NCBI RefSeq assembly: GCF_002878395.1
Contig: NC_061118.1
Coordinates: 92,240,678 to 92,304,677, forward strand
Source: Capsicum annuum
Lineage: Eukaryota; Streptophyta; Magnoliopsida; Solanales; Solanaceae
DNA length: 64,000 nucleotides
Direction of reading: 5' to 3'
The position numbers were made by a program, and so were the translations under genes. Shown here piece after piece: positions 24,279 to 37,428 of the stretch (positions are counted from its first letter, which is position 1; the number at the start of each line of letters is the position of its first letter). The notes under the pieces were generated by a model, which saw only the letters and a list, made by a program, of their open reading frames with translations, was not told the DNA's origin and ran no database searches.

Positions 24279-27200
24279 TGAACTAGAATGCTACACGATG
24301 CTCATAACCCCAAAGGACCATAAGCTAACTCATGACTGATATCTGTACCTGTATACTGTATAATATATCATAAAATGCGGAAACATGAACATGAAAGGCC
24401 ATAAGTTTTGAACTGAATAAACATTTGATAACAAAATATCTAAAAAAGGAATAACAATGCCAAAATAAGTCATAAATACTGAAAATAATAAGATCTGAAT
24501 ATCTAATCTAATATCTAGACTGAAAGCCTCTAACTGAACTGAATAAGGAGTTGAAGGAACATGTCTCTAACTAACTTCATCTAGCAACTAGATAGTAAAT
24601 ATAGCAATAATCATATCATCCTTAAATGAGAAGGACTCACTACAAACTCTGAACACTGAAATGCTACTGCTGATCTGGAGCTCGGGCCTCTGAACCTATG
24701 GTGTAACATAGGAGAAAGCGCCATAGCGCAAATGTGTCAGTACGTCTGAATGTACTGAGTATACGAGTGAGGTAGGCTAAATGCAAAAGGTTATATGCAT
24801 GAACAATGCTGACTAATATGAATGTAAGAATACGTACATGCATACATAACTGTAACTGAACTCGTGGAGATACTGACTACTGAGTCTGAATACTGACAAC
24901 ATGAGTGTACTGATACTGAGATACATAATAGATGAACGACTATTTTGATAGTTCAAATTATGAAGAACTGGTCTGGTTGACTGTGTCTAATAGTCCTAAA
25001 ACTGAATAGTAATATTATGAATTCTGATAATTGATATGAATGATACACGAGTTTAGAAAACTAATATAACTGATATAAATATGATGATCGGCCCAACTGA
25101 TGTAACTGATACTAAGCGACTATATCTGACAGTCTAAGTTCTGATGGAACTATCTGAGTTTTGTTCTACTTGGAGTAACTGAATCTGAGATCAGTCCTAT
25201 CTAACGGGTGATCATGAGTATACTGATCATAAGGAAGATTTAACTTAGTATGAGATCAGCCCTATCTAGTGGGTGATATTTAAATCTAATGATTTTGATA
25301 CTGATTAATCATAGTTGAGATCAGTCTAAGCTAATGGGTGATCTTGAATTCTATTTACAATGATAAGTATTGACTATATCTAACAGTACTAAATCTGTAC
25401 TACTAAGCTGAGTTAACTGTATCTGACAATCCTGAATCTGTAACTGAAATTGTAGGATGTGTTCATCTAACCGACATACCCCAAGCTAAGTTGACTGGGG
25501 TCCAATCTCTGCCCTGATTGGAAGGGTGTCAGTACTGTGCCACCAGTAAAGACATCTATTATGGATTCAGTCCTAATCTAGCAGGTGACTCCTGCGATCA
25601 GTCCTATACATATAAATGTGCTAACGGGTGACCCCGGAGTATGTCAGTGCTATCTAACGGGTGACATCTTATACCTACGCGGCTATGTAGTTCTGGGACT
25701 TAGGGATTGCTTCTAGGGATCTCAGTTCTATTTTAGTGGGTGAGTCCCCATCCCTAGGCTCGCTCGGTGCTGAATCCTACTCCTATCTAAAAGACACTGA
25801 ACTAAATAACTGGGCTGAATTAAATAACTTAACTGAACTAATTTGCTGATCCGATACTGATTAACTGAACTAAAAATAGTGGTATTATTTAGCGGAGCTA
25901 AAACTGAGTTTACTGGATTCCGATGATTGACAAATGTACTGATTTTTGAGAACTAGCTGAGAGTACTGAAGTTACTGAGATTGACTTTGAATACTGAGGT
26001 TATAGATATTACTGAGTACTGAGATCACTGAGATTACTAAACAACCTAGATTACTAAGGTTACTGGATTTTCCTCAGTCATAAGACTGACTGAATTCTAT
26101 AGATCATGGCTTGACTGAAAGTATCGTGATAACATGACATGTCTCTAGGCACACAGCTATAGTTTTCGGGTACGAATACCCCCAGGACTCGATGGAAGAA
26201 AACTGACACAACATGACTAACTTGATCATAAGATCGGAATCCACAATTCACATTATCATAAATAGAGGATATTATACATCATGTAGTTCCTCAACATATT
26301 AAGCATGGTAGGGAGTGCATAGTTATATTTCACGTGCATATTGTATATCTCCATTATCATACATGCTTCATACCACAACAATAACAACACATGAAAAGCA
26401 TGGAATTCTTATTAAAGTATATAGCTAACATGGACTTGTCATTTAGACATCATGGAACCATATAAACATGAATTTCTAGCATCCTAAGCATTTTATCAAA
26501 CACCTTGCATGAAATCTTTATGGCATAGGTGTGTTTCATAACTTGTACCATTTTACACCATCTAAGGTTCATAGTTTTCAACTAACAAGCATATATATTC
26601 CATGAAAACACCGCTAGATATCATCTTGAAACTTAAACAACAATCATCAACATGTACATACTCATATCACCATAAAAAGTTCACAAAATAGTATTTACAA
26701 CATGGTTCTTGAGCTCTATGAATGGATTAGATCCATAGTGAACACTACGCATACCTTAGAAAGGAAACCTTGATGATTTGCTGGAGAGTTCTTGGATTGG
26801 GAAACTTAATTCTTTATTATCTTGGAAAAAGGCTTGAATCTTGCTTTTGAGAGATGAGTTTGATGAAACCCTAATCTTGTGGTTGAGAGCGTAAGAGAGG
26901 GTTTTTTAGATGCTTAACTGAAGAAAAATAGGAAAAATTATGCCTCTTTAGGGCTATAAGTCATGGAAAGTGAAGGAAAAAGACCAAAATACCCTTGTGA
27001 AATAAATTTCCAGTTGCTGAAAATAATAGCTGACGACATTTATAACAAGGCGTCAAAAATGTGGTAAGCCGTCAAAAATGTCATCACACAGAAGCTGGAT
27101 TCTGGCTAAGGCTGACGACATTCGTGACATGACATCAAAAATATGGTAAGCCATCAAAACTGTCATCACACAGAAGCTGGATTCTGCCTAAGGCTGACGA

Positions 27201-27622
27201 CATTTGTTACATGGCGTCAAAAATGTGTTAAGCCATCAAAAATGTCATCACACAGAAGCTGGATTCTGCCTAAGGCTGACGACATTTGTGACATGGCGTC
27301 AAAAATCTGGTAAGCTACCATGAATTTCGTCACTTAGGAGCTGGTTTCTGCCTAAGGCTGACGACCTTCATGATAGGGTGTCACAACTGTGGTAAGCTAC
27401 CACGAATGTCGTCACACTATTTCCATCCTGACATGCTGGAGTAAAATAGGAATAACTCTTTATTCCGATATCAGATTTAGGCGATATTGGTATCGTTGGA
27501 AATATAATTCAATTATCTATCTGTTTGTAAGTCATAAGCTCAAAAATTCAAAGTATAATAAGAGATATGCTCATTTGAAGTTATCTATACCAATATCCTT
27601 CTAAAGAATTCAATCAGTAAGG
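24279..27622 (-). repeat. 5' LTR of the gag-only gypsy element, truncated
   Basis: Direct repeat of the LTR at 18476. It ends at CAATCAGTAAGG (27622) where the sister LTR continues for about 150 bp to its terminus. It carries the same hairpin array (25189-25744) and the same 83-bp tandem units (27028-27420). Confidence 0.85.
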
Positions 27623-27982
27623 TTCCCACCAGTCGTATCCAGGCCTTAATCTTAGATCAGACATTATCCAGTATACGATTTATCTAACCAAGTCGTAACC
27701 TCAGCATACGATCTGTACCCATGATTTGTATCCTGGTAGAATGAATTACCAATAGGATCAAACATTGCCAACCATACGAGTCACTGATATGACTCGTATC
27801 CAAGCCTTATGACGCATACCCTTAAGTTATGATCAAAATGATCCCACCAACTAACACTGGTCAACTTACGATAGGACCATACCACTCGTACCCTAGCATA
27901 CGGCTTGTATCCATGAGTTGTATTAGGTCCGATGAACGATTTTCTAGAAAAAATTTCTGAGGCCGAAACCCAGGATGTAACA
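27623..27982 (-). repeat. Fragment of a different LTR
   Basis: On the minus strand it begins TGTTACATCCTGGGTTTCGG, a typical gypsy LTR start. It continues with repeated GGATACGACT / ACGAGTCATAT motifs and stops abruptly at the truncated 5' LTR. No internal region is attached, so I call it a partial LTR left by recombination or deletion. Confidence 0.5.
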
Positions 27983-28655
27983 TTTCTGTTCTGATTTTTT
28001 TCCTGAATCTTATGATATTCAGCCAAAGAAATTGGTACTGGTAATAATTGCATTTGATAGTCCATAATTAAATAGCTTTCAGGTTTAATAGTAATTGTAG
28101 GTATTTATATGTTATGTCTTTAAAGTTGAGGGTGAGACGTGGTTTGACTTGTAAAAGAGGGAGGCATATAAGAATAGAAAGACAGAAAAGAAGAACAAAA
28201 TCAAGATAATTAAGCATAATGCAGAGGAGATATGCCAAGTGTTAAGCTTTGTTTATTCTTTTTGAGCTACATTTATTTCCTTTAATATTACAAAATGACG
28301 ATAGCCACTTACATCGTGCACCACCACCGCTTTCACTAATTAATGGTGTTTGCAGCTCCAAATTAACTTTCCTCCAAACCACTCTTATTGTCGCCGCTAA
28401 ACAATTGCAATGTTTTTGTTTTGGATGAACAGTAGTGTACAGTATAAATTTTACTTCACCCGTCATAGTTTGTTTGATTGCCTTTTATTATAACAGGTAA
28501 GCTTTATTCTTTTGGATTTTTCATCTCCTTATCCCTTTTATGATATCTTAGACAATATTTTTCAAATATGATATCTGAGAGAACTATAATGGAGTTTTGT
28601 TTTTGTCACTTTCTCCCCTTCTCCTTCATTTTCCATCCCCGCCAGCTCTAATTGT
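27983..28655. other. Intergenic DNA, no gene assigned
   Basis: Sequence on the left of the solo LTR. A 74-codon minus-strand frame (28466-28242) has no family resemblance I can name. No other feature was seen. Confidence 0.4.
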
Positions 28656-28660
28656 GAAAG

Positions 28661-30002
28661 TGGTAAGTCGTCAATTTGACGATTTACTCACACCTTTTAA
28701 GCTTAAATTATCATGCTTTTCCATTAATTTGATGATAGTCTTTTACTTAATGTTCATTTATATAGGTAATAGTAAAAAGGTAATATGGGCAAGTCATTCA
28801 AGTCATCAAAAGGCCAAATGTGAAGGAAAAGAGGCATCCATTTTGTATCTGCTTTGGAACTGCTAGCCATCTGCTCTCTATCCGCTTTGGATCCGCTCAA
28901 GCAAATCAATAACAAGATGATAGTTTTGTAATTTCCATTAAATGTAGAGTTGGGGTTTAAAAAGAGGCTTTTAGCTCATTTTTCAAGACCTCTTTTAGCT
29001 CATTTTTCAAGACCTAGTTTTTAGGTTCCCAAATAGCCTTCATCTTTTGAACATAGCCTCTCTTTTAGCATCTTAGCTTCTCTCTTCTCAACTTAGCATC
29101 TATCTTTTCATCTTTTGAGAATTTTATACTAAGCTTGAATGAAAAATATATGTTAGTGATTTTCCATTGAAGAATTATTGAAACCCCAAGTGTGGAACTA
29201 CATTGTCTCTATTGCTCATGGATGAAGTTAATGATAACTTTGGTATATTCTTATCCTTTTTATGTATGAGTAGCTAATTCTAAATCTTAGGGTTATGCTT
29301 TCTTAGGTTGTGGTAGTGCATGGATTTTAGTTAATTATTCTCCTAATTAGTTATTTGTGATGGGTGTTGCATTTATTTCATGATTTAACTAAGAGTTTGG
29401 GGTTGCAACTTCAACCACCCTAGAACCCATGTCATTCTTGTAAGAACGGACATGGGTGAGAAATAAATACAACCAATAACTTGATTCATTTCATTTAATG
29501 ACATCTCTTAAACATAAGGATGTCAATTGAGGTAATAGATGTGGAAAATTGTCACACTTGTAAGGTGTTCAAAAGAATCCATTTGTGAAATTTGATGTTG
29601 TAATTGAAAGATTGACACTAATACATTGACATCTAGCCTACTCGTGACTTTTAGTTAAAAATTGAATAAATTGCCAAGTACCCATGCATGAACCCACTCC
29701 TATAATTGCATAACCCCAAGGCTTATTCTCAATTGAATTCACTCTTAGCATTTTTCAACGTAAAGCTAGAGCACTAAAATTTAAGTAGTTGTCATTTATA
29801 AACACATTCAAACTAAATCCCCCATTTTACATTTATACTTGCTTTATTCACACTATGGGTTATCTTTTAGTAGACTATCAATACTCTTGAGTTTTGAATT
29901 CTATGCTTTCACACCTTGTGGGTTCGACCCCAACCTAAGTTGGGTTATTATACTGACAACGATCGCTTACACCCATTCAAGAGTGTAATTTGAGCGTTAT
30001 CA
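28661..30002 (+). mobile_element. Solo LTR with 5-bp target duplication
   Basis: The 1342-bp unit begins TGGTAAGTCG and ends GCGTTATCA, and GAAAG flanks it on both sides (28656-28660 and 30003-30007). The 3' part (TTGTGGGTTCGACCCCAACC, TTATACTGACAACGATCG, GAGTGTAATTTGAGCG) resembles the LTR end of Athila/Tat-type gypsy elements, as I recall them. No interior remains, so the element was reduced by LTR-LTR recombination. A 25-bp unit around TTTTAGCTCATTTTTCAAGA is duplicated at about 28970-29015. Confidence 0.8.
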
Positions 30003-30007
30003 GAAAG

Positions 30008-31212
30008 CTACTGTGAAAAGTGTCTTCGGCTCCTTATTAATTATTTTGCACATATATGTACTCATTCAATATCTGTGTCAAGTTCTTTGCTACCCTTTTA
30101 ACTTGTGATCTTGTGTTGAAGTTGGTTGCTCTAATCATGGAGATTTAACTGAAAAAACTAATTGAGCTATCAGTAGTTGCATTGAGGTTGATGGAAGTTG
30201 AGGTGAGCAAGATGAAGAGAAGATCATTCAACGTCATCAATGAATGTCCTGAAATCCTATGTTTATTGGGAGAGAAAACGTGTAATAACTGATTTTTATT
30301 TAAAGAAATTTCTTTTGAGCATTTTATCTATGTAGTTGTGTGATAAATATGTAATGATGTATCCACAATAATGTTGTTAAAAAATAAATTTGTAGTTTCT
30401 ATATACAAGCTGCTAATATAACCATGTGTGAAGATCTACCATAAAGTTCACATGAATATGTTAGTAATTAAACAAGTTTTATATTTTTTTACGTGCATCT
30501 AGGTGACAATTTTAAATTGTCTTGACCTTAAACTATTTAATATATGGAACAACACCTCTCATAGAGGTACATTTACATGAGTAGTAAAGTTGGTATGAAC
30601 TCTATATTAGTTGTCCTTAACATGTGTAGTTGTTCGACCAATTGTAATATTTTTCAGCTTGTGAATATACCTCAGCTGCTTTGACCAACTAGAGTTTTAA
30701 TACGTCGTTAATAATAGGACTGTTTTCAACAAAACGTGTGGTGAAAGAATAAAAGTTATTGAGTAAATGGTCAACTATAAACAATTCCTACAAGGATATT
30801 GTGGTAGTTCTAGAGTTGTCATTTTTGTTAGGTCACTTTTGATTAGTTGCCATTTTTGTTAGGTCACTTTTGATTATTCTTCCCTAATTCTATAGTAAGA
30901 TCTAAAAGTTCTACAGTAAGATCAAATGTATCGCTGATAGTGTTAGAATTTTCATTACAACAATGGGTTATGTAAACAAGTATAACGATTGTTAACTTTA
31001 ACTTAGGAGGTCTACGACGTGTATACTTTGCTTCTAACTACTTTTTTTGTTGTAGAAATTGCTATCATTATTTGTGTTTATTAACCATTATTACCTGCAA
31101 GGGACTATTGTTGGGCCCGTGCTCTTTTGTTTGTAGATATTGCTATCATTATTTGTGCTTATTACCATTATTACCTCCAAGGGCCTATTGTTAGGCACGG
31201 GCCGCGCCCATG

Positions 31213-31214
<2 letters not shown>
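30008..31214. other. Intergenic DNA with short tandem duplications
   Basis: No gene seen. A 31-bp unit (GTTGCCATTTTTGTTAGGTC region) is doubled at about 30815-30880. A unit of about 80 bp (TTGCTATCATTATTTGTG to GGGCCTATTGTTAGGCACGG) is doubled at about 31053-31205. Both look like replication-slippage repeats in non-coding DNA. Confidence 0.55.

Positions 31215-31260
<46 letters not shown>
31215..31260. repeat. (GT)18(AT)5 microsatellite
   Basis: Pure dinucleotide runs directly in front of the third copy of the 400-bp repeat. Confidence 0.95.
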
Positions 31261-31428
31261 TAAGATACATTAATTTAATAAAATAATAATTAAAGAAAAA
31301 TTATAAAAGGATAATTTTGTCCAAAAAAAGAGATTTTAATGAAGGTTAAAAATTCAAACAACATTTATAAAGTCCTTCATACTTTTACTACAGTATAGAT
31401 ATAGGCTTGTAGGGGTAAATTAATAATT
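31261..31428 (+). repeat. 400-bp dispersed repeat, copy 3, left part
   Basis: Matches the first 170 bp of the copies at 3737 and 6278 (AATTTAATAAAATAATAATT, ATTTATAAAGTCCTTCATAC, TAGGGGTAAATTAATAATT). It is cut at 31428 by the 8.3-kb element and resumes at 39727. Confidence 0.85.
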
Positions 31429-32082
31429 CGAAAAAGGGTCAAAGTTATCCTTGAACTATCTAAAATAGATCAAAAATACCCCTCGTTAGTTTTTTGGCTC
31501 AAAAATAACTCTTCGTTAAATATTTGACTAAAAAATACCCCTTCCTCCAACAGAATTTCACCAAGCATGCCACCTAGGTAAAAAAATCACGTGGCCATGC
31601 CACATCACCATCCATAAGTAAAATTTCATCTTTAATTTCACAATTCAATTTATAATCCGAACTGATTCATAATGATAAAAATCCGATTCAAAATCAAATA
31701 ACAAAGGGTAAAAGATTCCTTGAAAAAACAAAAAGCAAATAGTATTACATTAGACAAAAAAAATTAAATTTCTATAACAACTACAATTTTATTGTAAAAG
31801 TTACTCAACTATAATATTTATTTGACTGTTCATTTTCAATTGAAACAGAAAATCTAAAATGGCTCCTCAGTCCATCATTTTTGCAAATGCACAATAATAT
31901 TTTTTCCTATCCTTTTCTCTTCTTTGGGCTCAGTAGGGGTGTATAGACTAAACCGTCAAGTCAAATCAAACCAAACAGAGAAAAAAAATGACCTATGATT
32001 TGGTTTGGTTGGTTTAGCGTTTGAAAAAAAATCGACCATTGTTGATTTGGTTTGGTGTTAACCAATAAAAAGATAAACCGAC

Positions 32083-32086
<4 letters not shown>

Positions 32087-32113
<27 letters not shown>

Positions 32114-32200
32114 GGATGTGTGTATATATATATATTTATGTATGTATATATGTGTGTGTGTGTATGTGTATATATGTATGTATGTATATATATAATAGTT
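32087..32200. repeat. AT/GT-rich microsatellite block
   Basis: (TA)n followed by mixed TATG/TGTG repeats. Frames here on both strands are rich in Tyr, Ile, His and Val only because of the repeat. Confidence 0.9.
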
Positions 32201-32760
32201 TAGTGTACGTGCATTGCACGTGTATTTTTCGTCAGTACAAAAGATTAAATACAAGAAGAACAAAGTATATTATTATATTGCAATTGAAGTTGCAATATAT
32301 GAAACACTATATTCATGATTCAAATGGCAAAATGTGTGTTCTTCTAATTTTAGTATATGTGTGTTGCACTTTTACGTCATGCCAACTAATTGGCATCCTC
32401 CTTATAAACATAAACATACATCTCTCGAAACTTCATAAACAAAAAGAAATTATAAATTAGATAGTTAAATAAATAATTTAAAAATATATTGAAAGGGTGA
32501 ATCTAAAATTCAGGATGAGAGAGAAGTGAGACAAACCAATCGCATACAAATTAAACTTGTATTTATGTCACCCTAATTCAAAATACAAATAATCGAAAAT
32601 ATGGCAAAAGTATATGATGACACTAAATTAATGTATTATCCAACTTTAAGCTTTTTGAAAAATTAGAGAAATAATATCTTTGAAAAATTTTATTTGAGAC
32701 AAATTTATTTTTGACATATAATTTACATGAATATAACGAAGTCTCCTCTACATGCAGGAT

Positions 32761-33920
32761 GGAAAAAGTCATGATTTCCACCCCAAACTATACACGAAAA
32801 ATCTAGATCACACTCAAACTATCATAGTGACATATTACACACCTATACTATATAAAAGTGAAACTATTTCCACCTTAGAAGGTGATGTGGCAGATAGGTG
32901 TATTCACCTTCCTAAGGTGCGTGAGAGGAAGAAAAAAAAGTTAAAATAATATAATTGCGCACGTGTCACTATTTCATTTGTCATTATATCATTAAGTACT
33001 CCTAATATTCTTCTTAATATATACAATTAGCTAGATTAATTATTTTTTCAATTGAAAAAATGTTAATAAAATTAAATTTCTTATTTATTCATTTTATTAT
33101 GTGGGTCCCGCCTTCTTCAACTGCTTCTTCTTCACCAAAATCACCATTAAAACACCACCATTGACACCATCATCATCAAACTCAAATCTTTACCACAATA
33201 ATTTTAAGAATCCACCATAGATTTCATTATCGTAATCACAATACAACCATTAGTATCACAAAAATCATAAACAACCACCATAAAATTCAACATCCACTAC
33301 TAAAATTGTCATCAGAATCGTAATATCACCATTGTTAACATCCAAAGTTACAAAAATCACCACAAATTTGCACCTGCACCACTACTTAATTCTAATGGCG
33401 CCTTACAATTGTCAATGAAACTTTCCCTTTCTATTTTTGTTTCTCCTCCCGCACCTGCCACCGGCAATAATAGCGTTATCACCGCCTATCGAAATTTCAC
33501 CGCAATTTCTATACTCAACATATGTTTTACCATTGTTTGTTCCTCTCTCTGAATTTCTCTCTTTCCTTGAATTTATCAATGATGAAAAGGGAAGAAGAGG
33601 AGATTTAAATTAGTTGGATAGGAAGAAGAAGATATTTAAATTCATATTCTACTCGAATGGATCGGGTTGGGTGGGGTTAGAATTGGGTTAAATTAGTTGG
33701 GTCGGGTTAGGTTTATTTAAGGGTCCATTAATTAAATAGAAAAATTAAACTAAACACGTGACATCACCACAGGGAAAGTAGAGTACACTCCACTCATTAT
33801 ACTTGGACATGGGTGTCGCGGATAGGTAATAGTTTCACTTTTATATAGGTCACTATGATAGTTTAGGTGTGACCTAGACTTTTCGTGTATGGTTTGAGGT
33901 AAAAATCGTGACTTTTCCCA
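32761..33920. mobile_element. Mutator-like MITE, 1.16 kb
   Basis: TIRs of about 100 bp: left AAAAAGTCATGATTTCCACC, ACACGAAAAATCTAGATCAC and AAACTATCATAGTGACATAT; right the inverted counterpart ending CGTGACTTTTCCCA. Flanks are ATGCAGGAT (32752-32760) and ATGTAGGAT (33921-33929), a 9-bp duplication with one change. No transposase. It lies inside the larger 31429-39726 element. Confidence 0.8.
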
Positions 33921-33929
33921 ATGTAGGAT

Positions 33930-35630
33930 TAAGTTGCGTAGCTATTATCTAAAGTGATTTGTAAAATAATATCTCTAACTTGTAGTTATATAGAAACACA
34001 CTCACAACAACACCATGCTAAGTGACAATTGAATGTAATTCAAAATAATTAAGTCTAAAGAGAATTAACAGATAAAAACAGCACAATCTAACAACCTTAT
34101 ATATATATAACACAATAAGAAGGCTAAATTAACCGTGGTACAATTCAATGTTGTTTTCGGGTACACAAAATCTGTATTTCGGCACAACAACTTCAACACA
34201 AGTTCAAGTATTTAACAAGAACACTTATGAAGTTACGTAACACCCTCAATACAAGATCAAAAAGACCTTTCAAAGAAGTGTGTTTTTCAGAAAATTAGAT
34301 GAAAAAGAAAAAGGCCAAGTCCTTCGACTTCACGAAGTGTCCTTAAGGAAATAATTCCCTTCAAGTATCCAAGGTTGCGGAATTTTCCCTCCCAGTATAA
34401 AATGGCCTAACAACAATCCGACTGTAGTGGTACCTTCAGATTCTCTTCGAACTCACTCAACGATTAGATGATCACACGGAGTATTTCAAAAAATAGTTGT
34501 TTCTGCACTGCATGCATGCACGTTAATAGAGGTTCAAAAAACTACAAACAAAAACTGGTTTGGTTTTTTGGACTGTTCAAATAAATTTTGTCCAAAAAAA
34601 TAGATTTCATCAATCAATCATTTTTCAAATTCAAATCCGAATCGAGCGACGATGATGATGCGAGACACCTCTTGGTTCTTGCCTCACTTACCATGTGGAG
34701 TAAATGTTCCTTAATATAAACACTTGAAAGTTCTCTTCTCCCATCAATGTAGAAGAATTAGTAGACTTTCCATTTTTTAGTACACTTTCCATTTTTGATT
34801 GTTATCACAATTTTTTCCTCCACTTGATTCCCTCCATTTTCCATTCACACTTTGATCTTAAACCCAACATTCAATAGCAGAATAATGAAGACTCTAAACT
34901 AACTAAGGGTCATTGACATACATATTTTTCATAAGCATTAGAGAATTTATTGGTATAATGGTCGTTCACTTGACTAAGTTTGTGCGCTTACAACACTCTA
35001 CTACAATTACGTGATTAATCAAGTCTGCATTGTGATTTTCCTTCTTAAGTCATCGCGCATATATAGATAGGCTATATTACAGTGAGTTTGAATATATAAA
35101 ATTTTCATAGTTCTTCTGATGCAGACGTCCAACGTGTGTATCTTGAAAGATTTATTTAGCAATGATTTTTTTTCATCATTTGATTCAATATAAATGGCAC
35201 ACTTATCATGTTCTATGTACACGTAAAAAAAATATGTCCAAACTTGTACCAAAATTAAATAAAGGGAGATATAAAATTCTCTAAATTCTAGAACATGAAA
35301 CAAAAAAATATGATAACATAAAGCATCTTGAGAAGTTGCTACAGAAAGTTAAGATACAGAAGATACAAATTCAACGCATAATATTAAAAATATTTAATTA
35401 TGTTTAAACATTACATATTATCAAAGCACTTTCTCCATTACAATTTATATGGTACCTTTTGAATCTCGAGATTCAAATAAAGTTTCTTTTGAACGTAATT
35501 TTTTGGGTTAGTGACAAAAAAATGAAATGAGACAAAGTTATTTATATGTCTTTTAAGATTAGTGTCAACGCAACTTTTATTATAGAAGTTAACTAAAAAA
35601 AAACTTTTTATTTATCATAAAAAGTTATAA
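33930..35630. other. Interior of the 8.3-kb element, nothing recognised
   Basis: No ORF with family features, no inverted repeat and no RNA gene noticed in this 1.7 kb. Confidence 0.45.
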
Positions 35631-35632
35631 TA

Positions 35633-35881
35633 CTCTCTCCGTCCCAAATTTTCCATTCTAAATTTCTTCATTTGAGTTCTCATTTTACTTGTCTTTTTCA
35701 TTAATTAAGAAGAGACAAAAAAAATTTCATGTTTTACCCTTCGCATTAATTACCTTTTCTTCAAATTAAAATATAAACATCATTTAATAGAGGTATTATG
35801 GTAAACTAATCATGTTATTAATTATTTTTTTTAATCAATATGTCATCTCAATTTGGGACGGATAATTTGAGATGAAGGGAG
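35633..35881. mobile_element. Stowaway-like MITE
   Basis: The left end is CTCTCTCCGTCCCAAATTTT and the right end ATTTGGGACGGATAATTTGA followed by GAAGGGAG, with TA on both sides (35631-35632, 35882-35883). The CTCCCTCCGTCCCA terminus and TA target duplication are typical of Tc1/mariner-derived Stowaway MITEs. About 249 bp, non-coding. Confidence 0.85.
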
Positions 35882-37428
35882 TATGTTGTTAACTTCTCAA
35901 ATAGTTAGGCACCACGCATAATGTAATAAATTGAAATATTATTCAAGTATCCCTGAAGTTTGTGTTGTGTTAACAACAATATCTTACCAATAATATTCTT
36001 TAGTTACTCCGCTCGACAAATTAATTACCACCAGCAATAAATTATTTATTTAAACCATAGATATAGCTGACTTGCTTTACTCGATCTAGAACATAGATAG
36101 AAACAAAAAAGGTAGATGTCCAAAGCAAATTTTTAGCCATTGTAAGGTCTACTATAAGCTGATCTAATATCTGCTGCAATAATAACATACACATACACAT
36201 AACTTATTCTTACCGACTTACCTTATTATTACTCTTTTTATGGATAAGAGGTTATTTCCGAAAAATCCTCTACTAAATAATAATAATGATGATGATGATA
36301 ACAATAATATAATAATAATAATTATTATTATTATTATTATCGAAAGTCATACTTGTATGAGATCGATGAGCAGATGCTACAAACATAAAATAAGAAATTA
36401 ATTAGATTTGACCAACACAAGAATTAAAATTTGTAAATATTCTACTGTGAATAACAACCTTTTTATTTATAGATGAAAACTAATTTGATCTTAAAGTAAT
36501 TAAACCTAATTTTTCTCCAAAGAAACAAAGTAGATTCTACCATATATCTTTAAGACAATAATAGAATCTATTGTAGAGTTTTTTAATGAATGATAGATAG
36601 TTCAAATAATATTGACATTTTAAATAGATTCAACGCTATAACACAACAACTCCATAAGATGTTGAGATTCAAATAATATGAAGCAATTTAATTATGTGCA
36701 ACTAACCAGATGATATAAGGAACGCATGTATATTAATAGAAGTTAATTTTAAAAGTACAAAAGAACCAAAAAATTTACGAAGAAAGGCTCAAAACACATG
36801 ACGCATGTAGAAACAATAACATACCCCATGTAATTTCACAAGTAAGCTAATTTCATCGTATCTCGTGGAGATAGAAAACTGCTTTCAAAAATGCCCGACT
36901 TAAATGCAACAAAGTAATTCATGACCGCGATACTCTCTATAAGGTTATATCCTTGATACGTAGCTTCCCTTTTTCTGATTCAATTCAATCATTTGAGTAT
37001 TATGCTCTACAACTCAATTGATCTACAAAGACACCTTGGCCAGCATGATTATTGGTACAAACAGATTCCTTGCAGCAAAAGATAGATGGAAGCAAAAGTC
37101 ATCCGCCAGAAAAACAAAATGACCAAAACTTACCCAGAAATTCCACATATACAAACAAATATTTCATAAGCAACTGGGTCAAAATCACATAATTGAATTA
37201 ATCATTTGAGGTATAAAGGACTTAAAATTCAACTTTTTGAGAGGCATTGTAATAATCTAACTTTGCATTAAGGGACTTTTCACTTTTAATATAATAACAT
37301 GATAAATAAAAGACGAAATGAAGCGAAAAAAAGGTAACCAACCATTTGAGCCATCAAGTGTACCGACAATGAGAGCATGGACAAAAGCTTCTAATCACCT
37401 ACGGATCTGTCTTTAATTGACAGTAAAA

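Larger units (their letters stand above)
18476..27622 (-). mobile_element. Gag-only Ty3/gypsy element with 3.4-kb LTRs
   Basis: Two long direct repeats (18476-21940 and 24279-27622) flank 2.3 kb of internal DNA. On the minus strand the LTR runs TGTAATACCCC to GTTCA, with the TG/CA ends expected. A primer site (TGGAATCAGAGC, 24261-24272) lies beside the right LTR and a polypurine tract (CCAAGGGGGAG on the minus strand, 21945-21955) beside the left one, so the right LTR is 5'. The interior encodes only gag remnants; no RT or integrase is present, so it would depend on a helper (LARD-like or a deleted copy). The right LTR lacks its outer 150 bp or so. Confidence 0.85.

Noticed and set aside
32116..32460. 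A 114-codon frame rich in Tyr, Val, Ile and Cys
   Set aside because: It runs through TATG/TGTG microsatellite DNA and has no domain.
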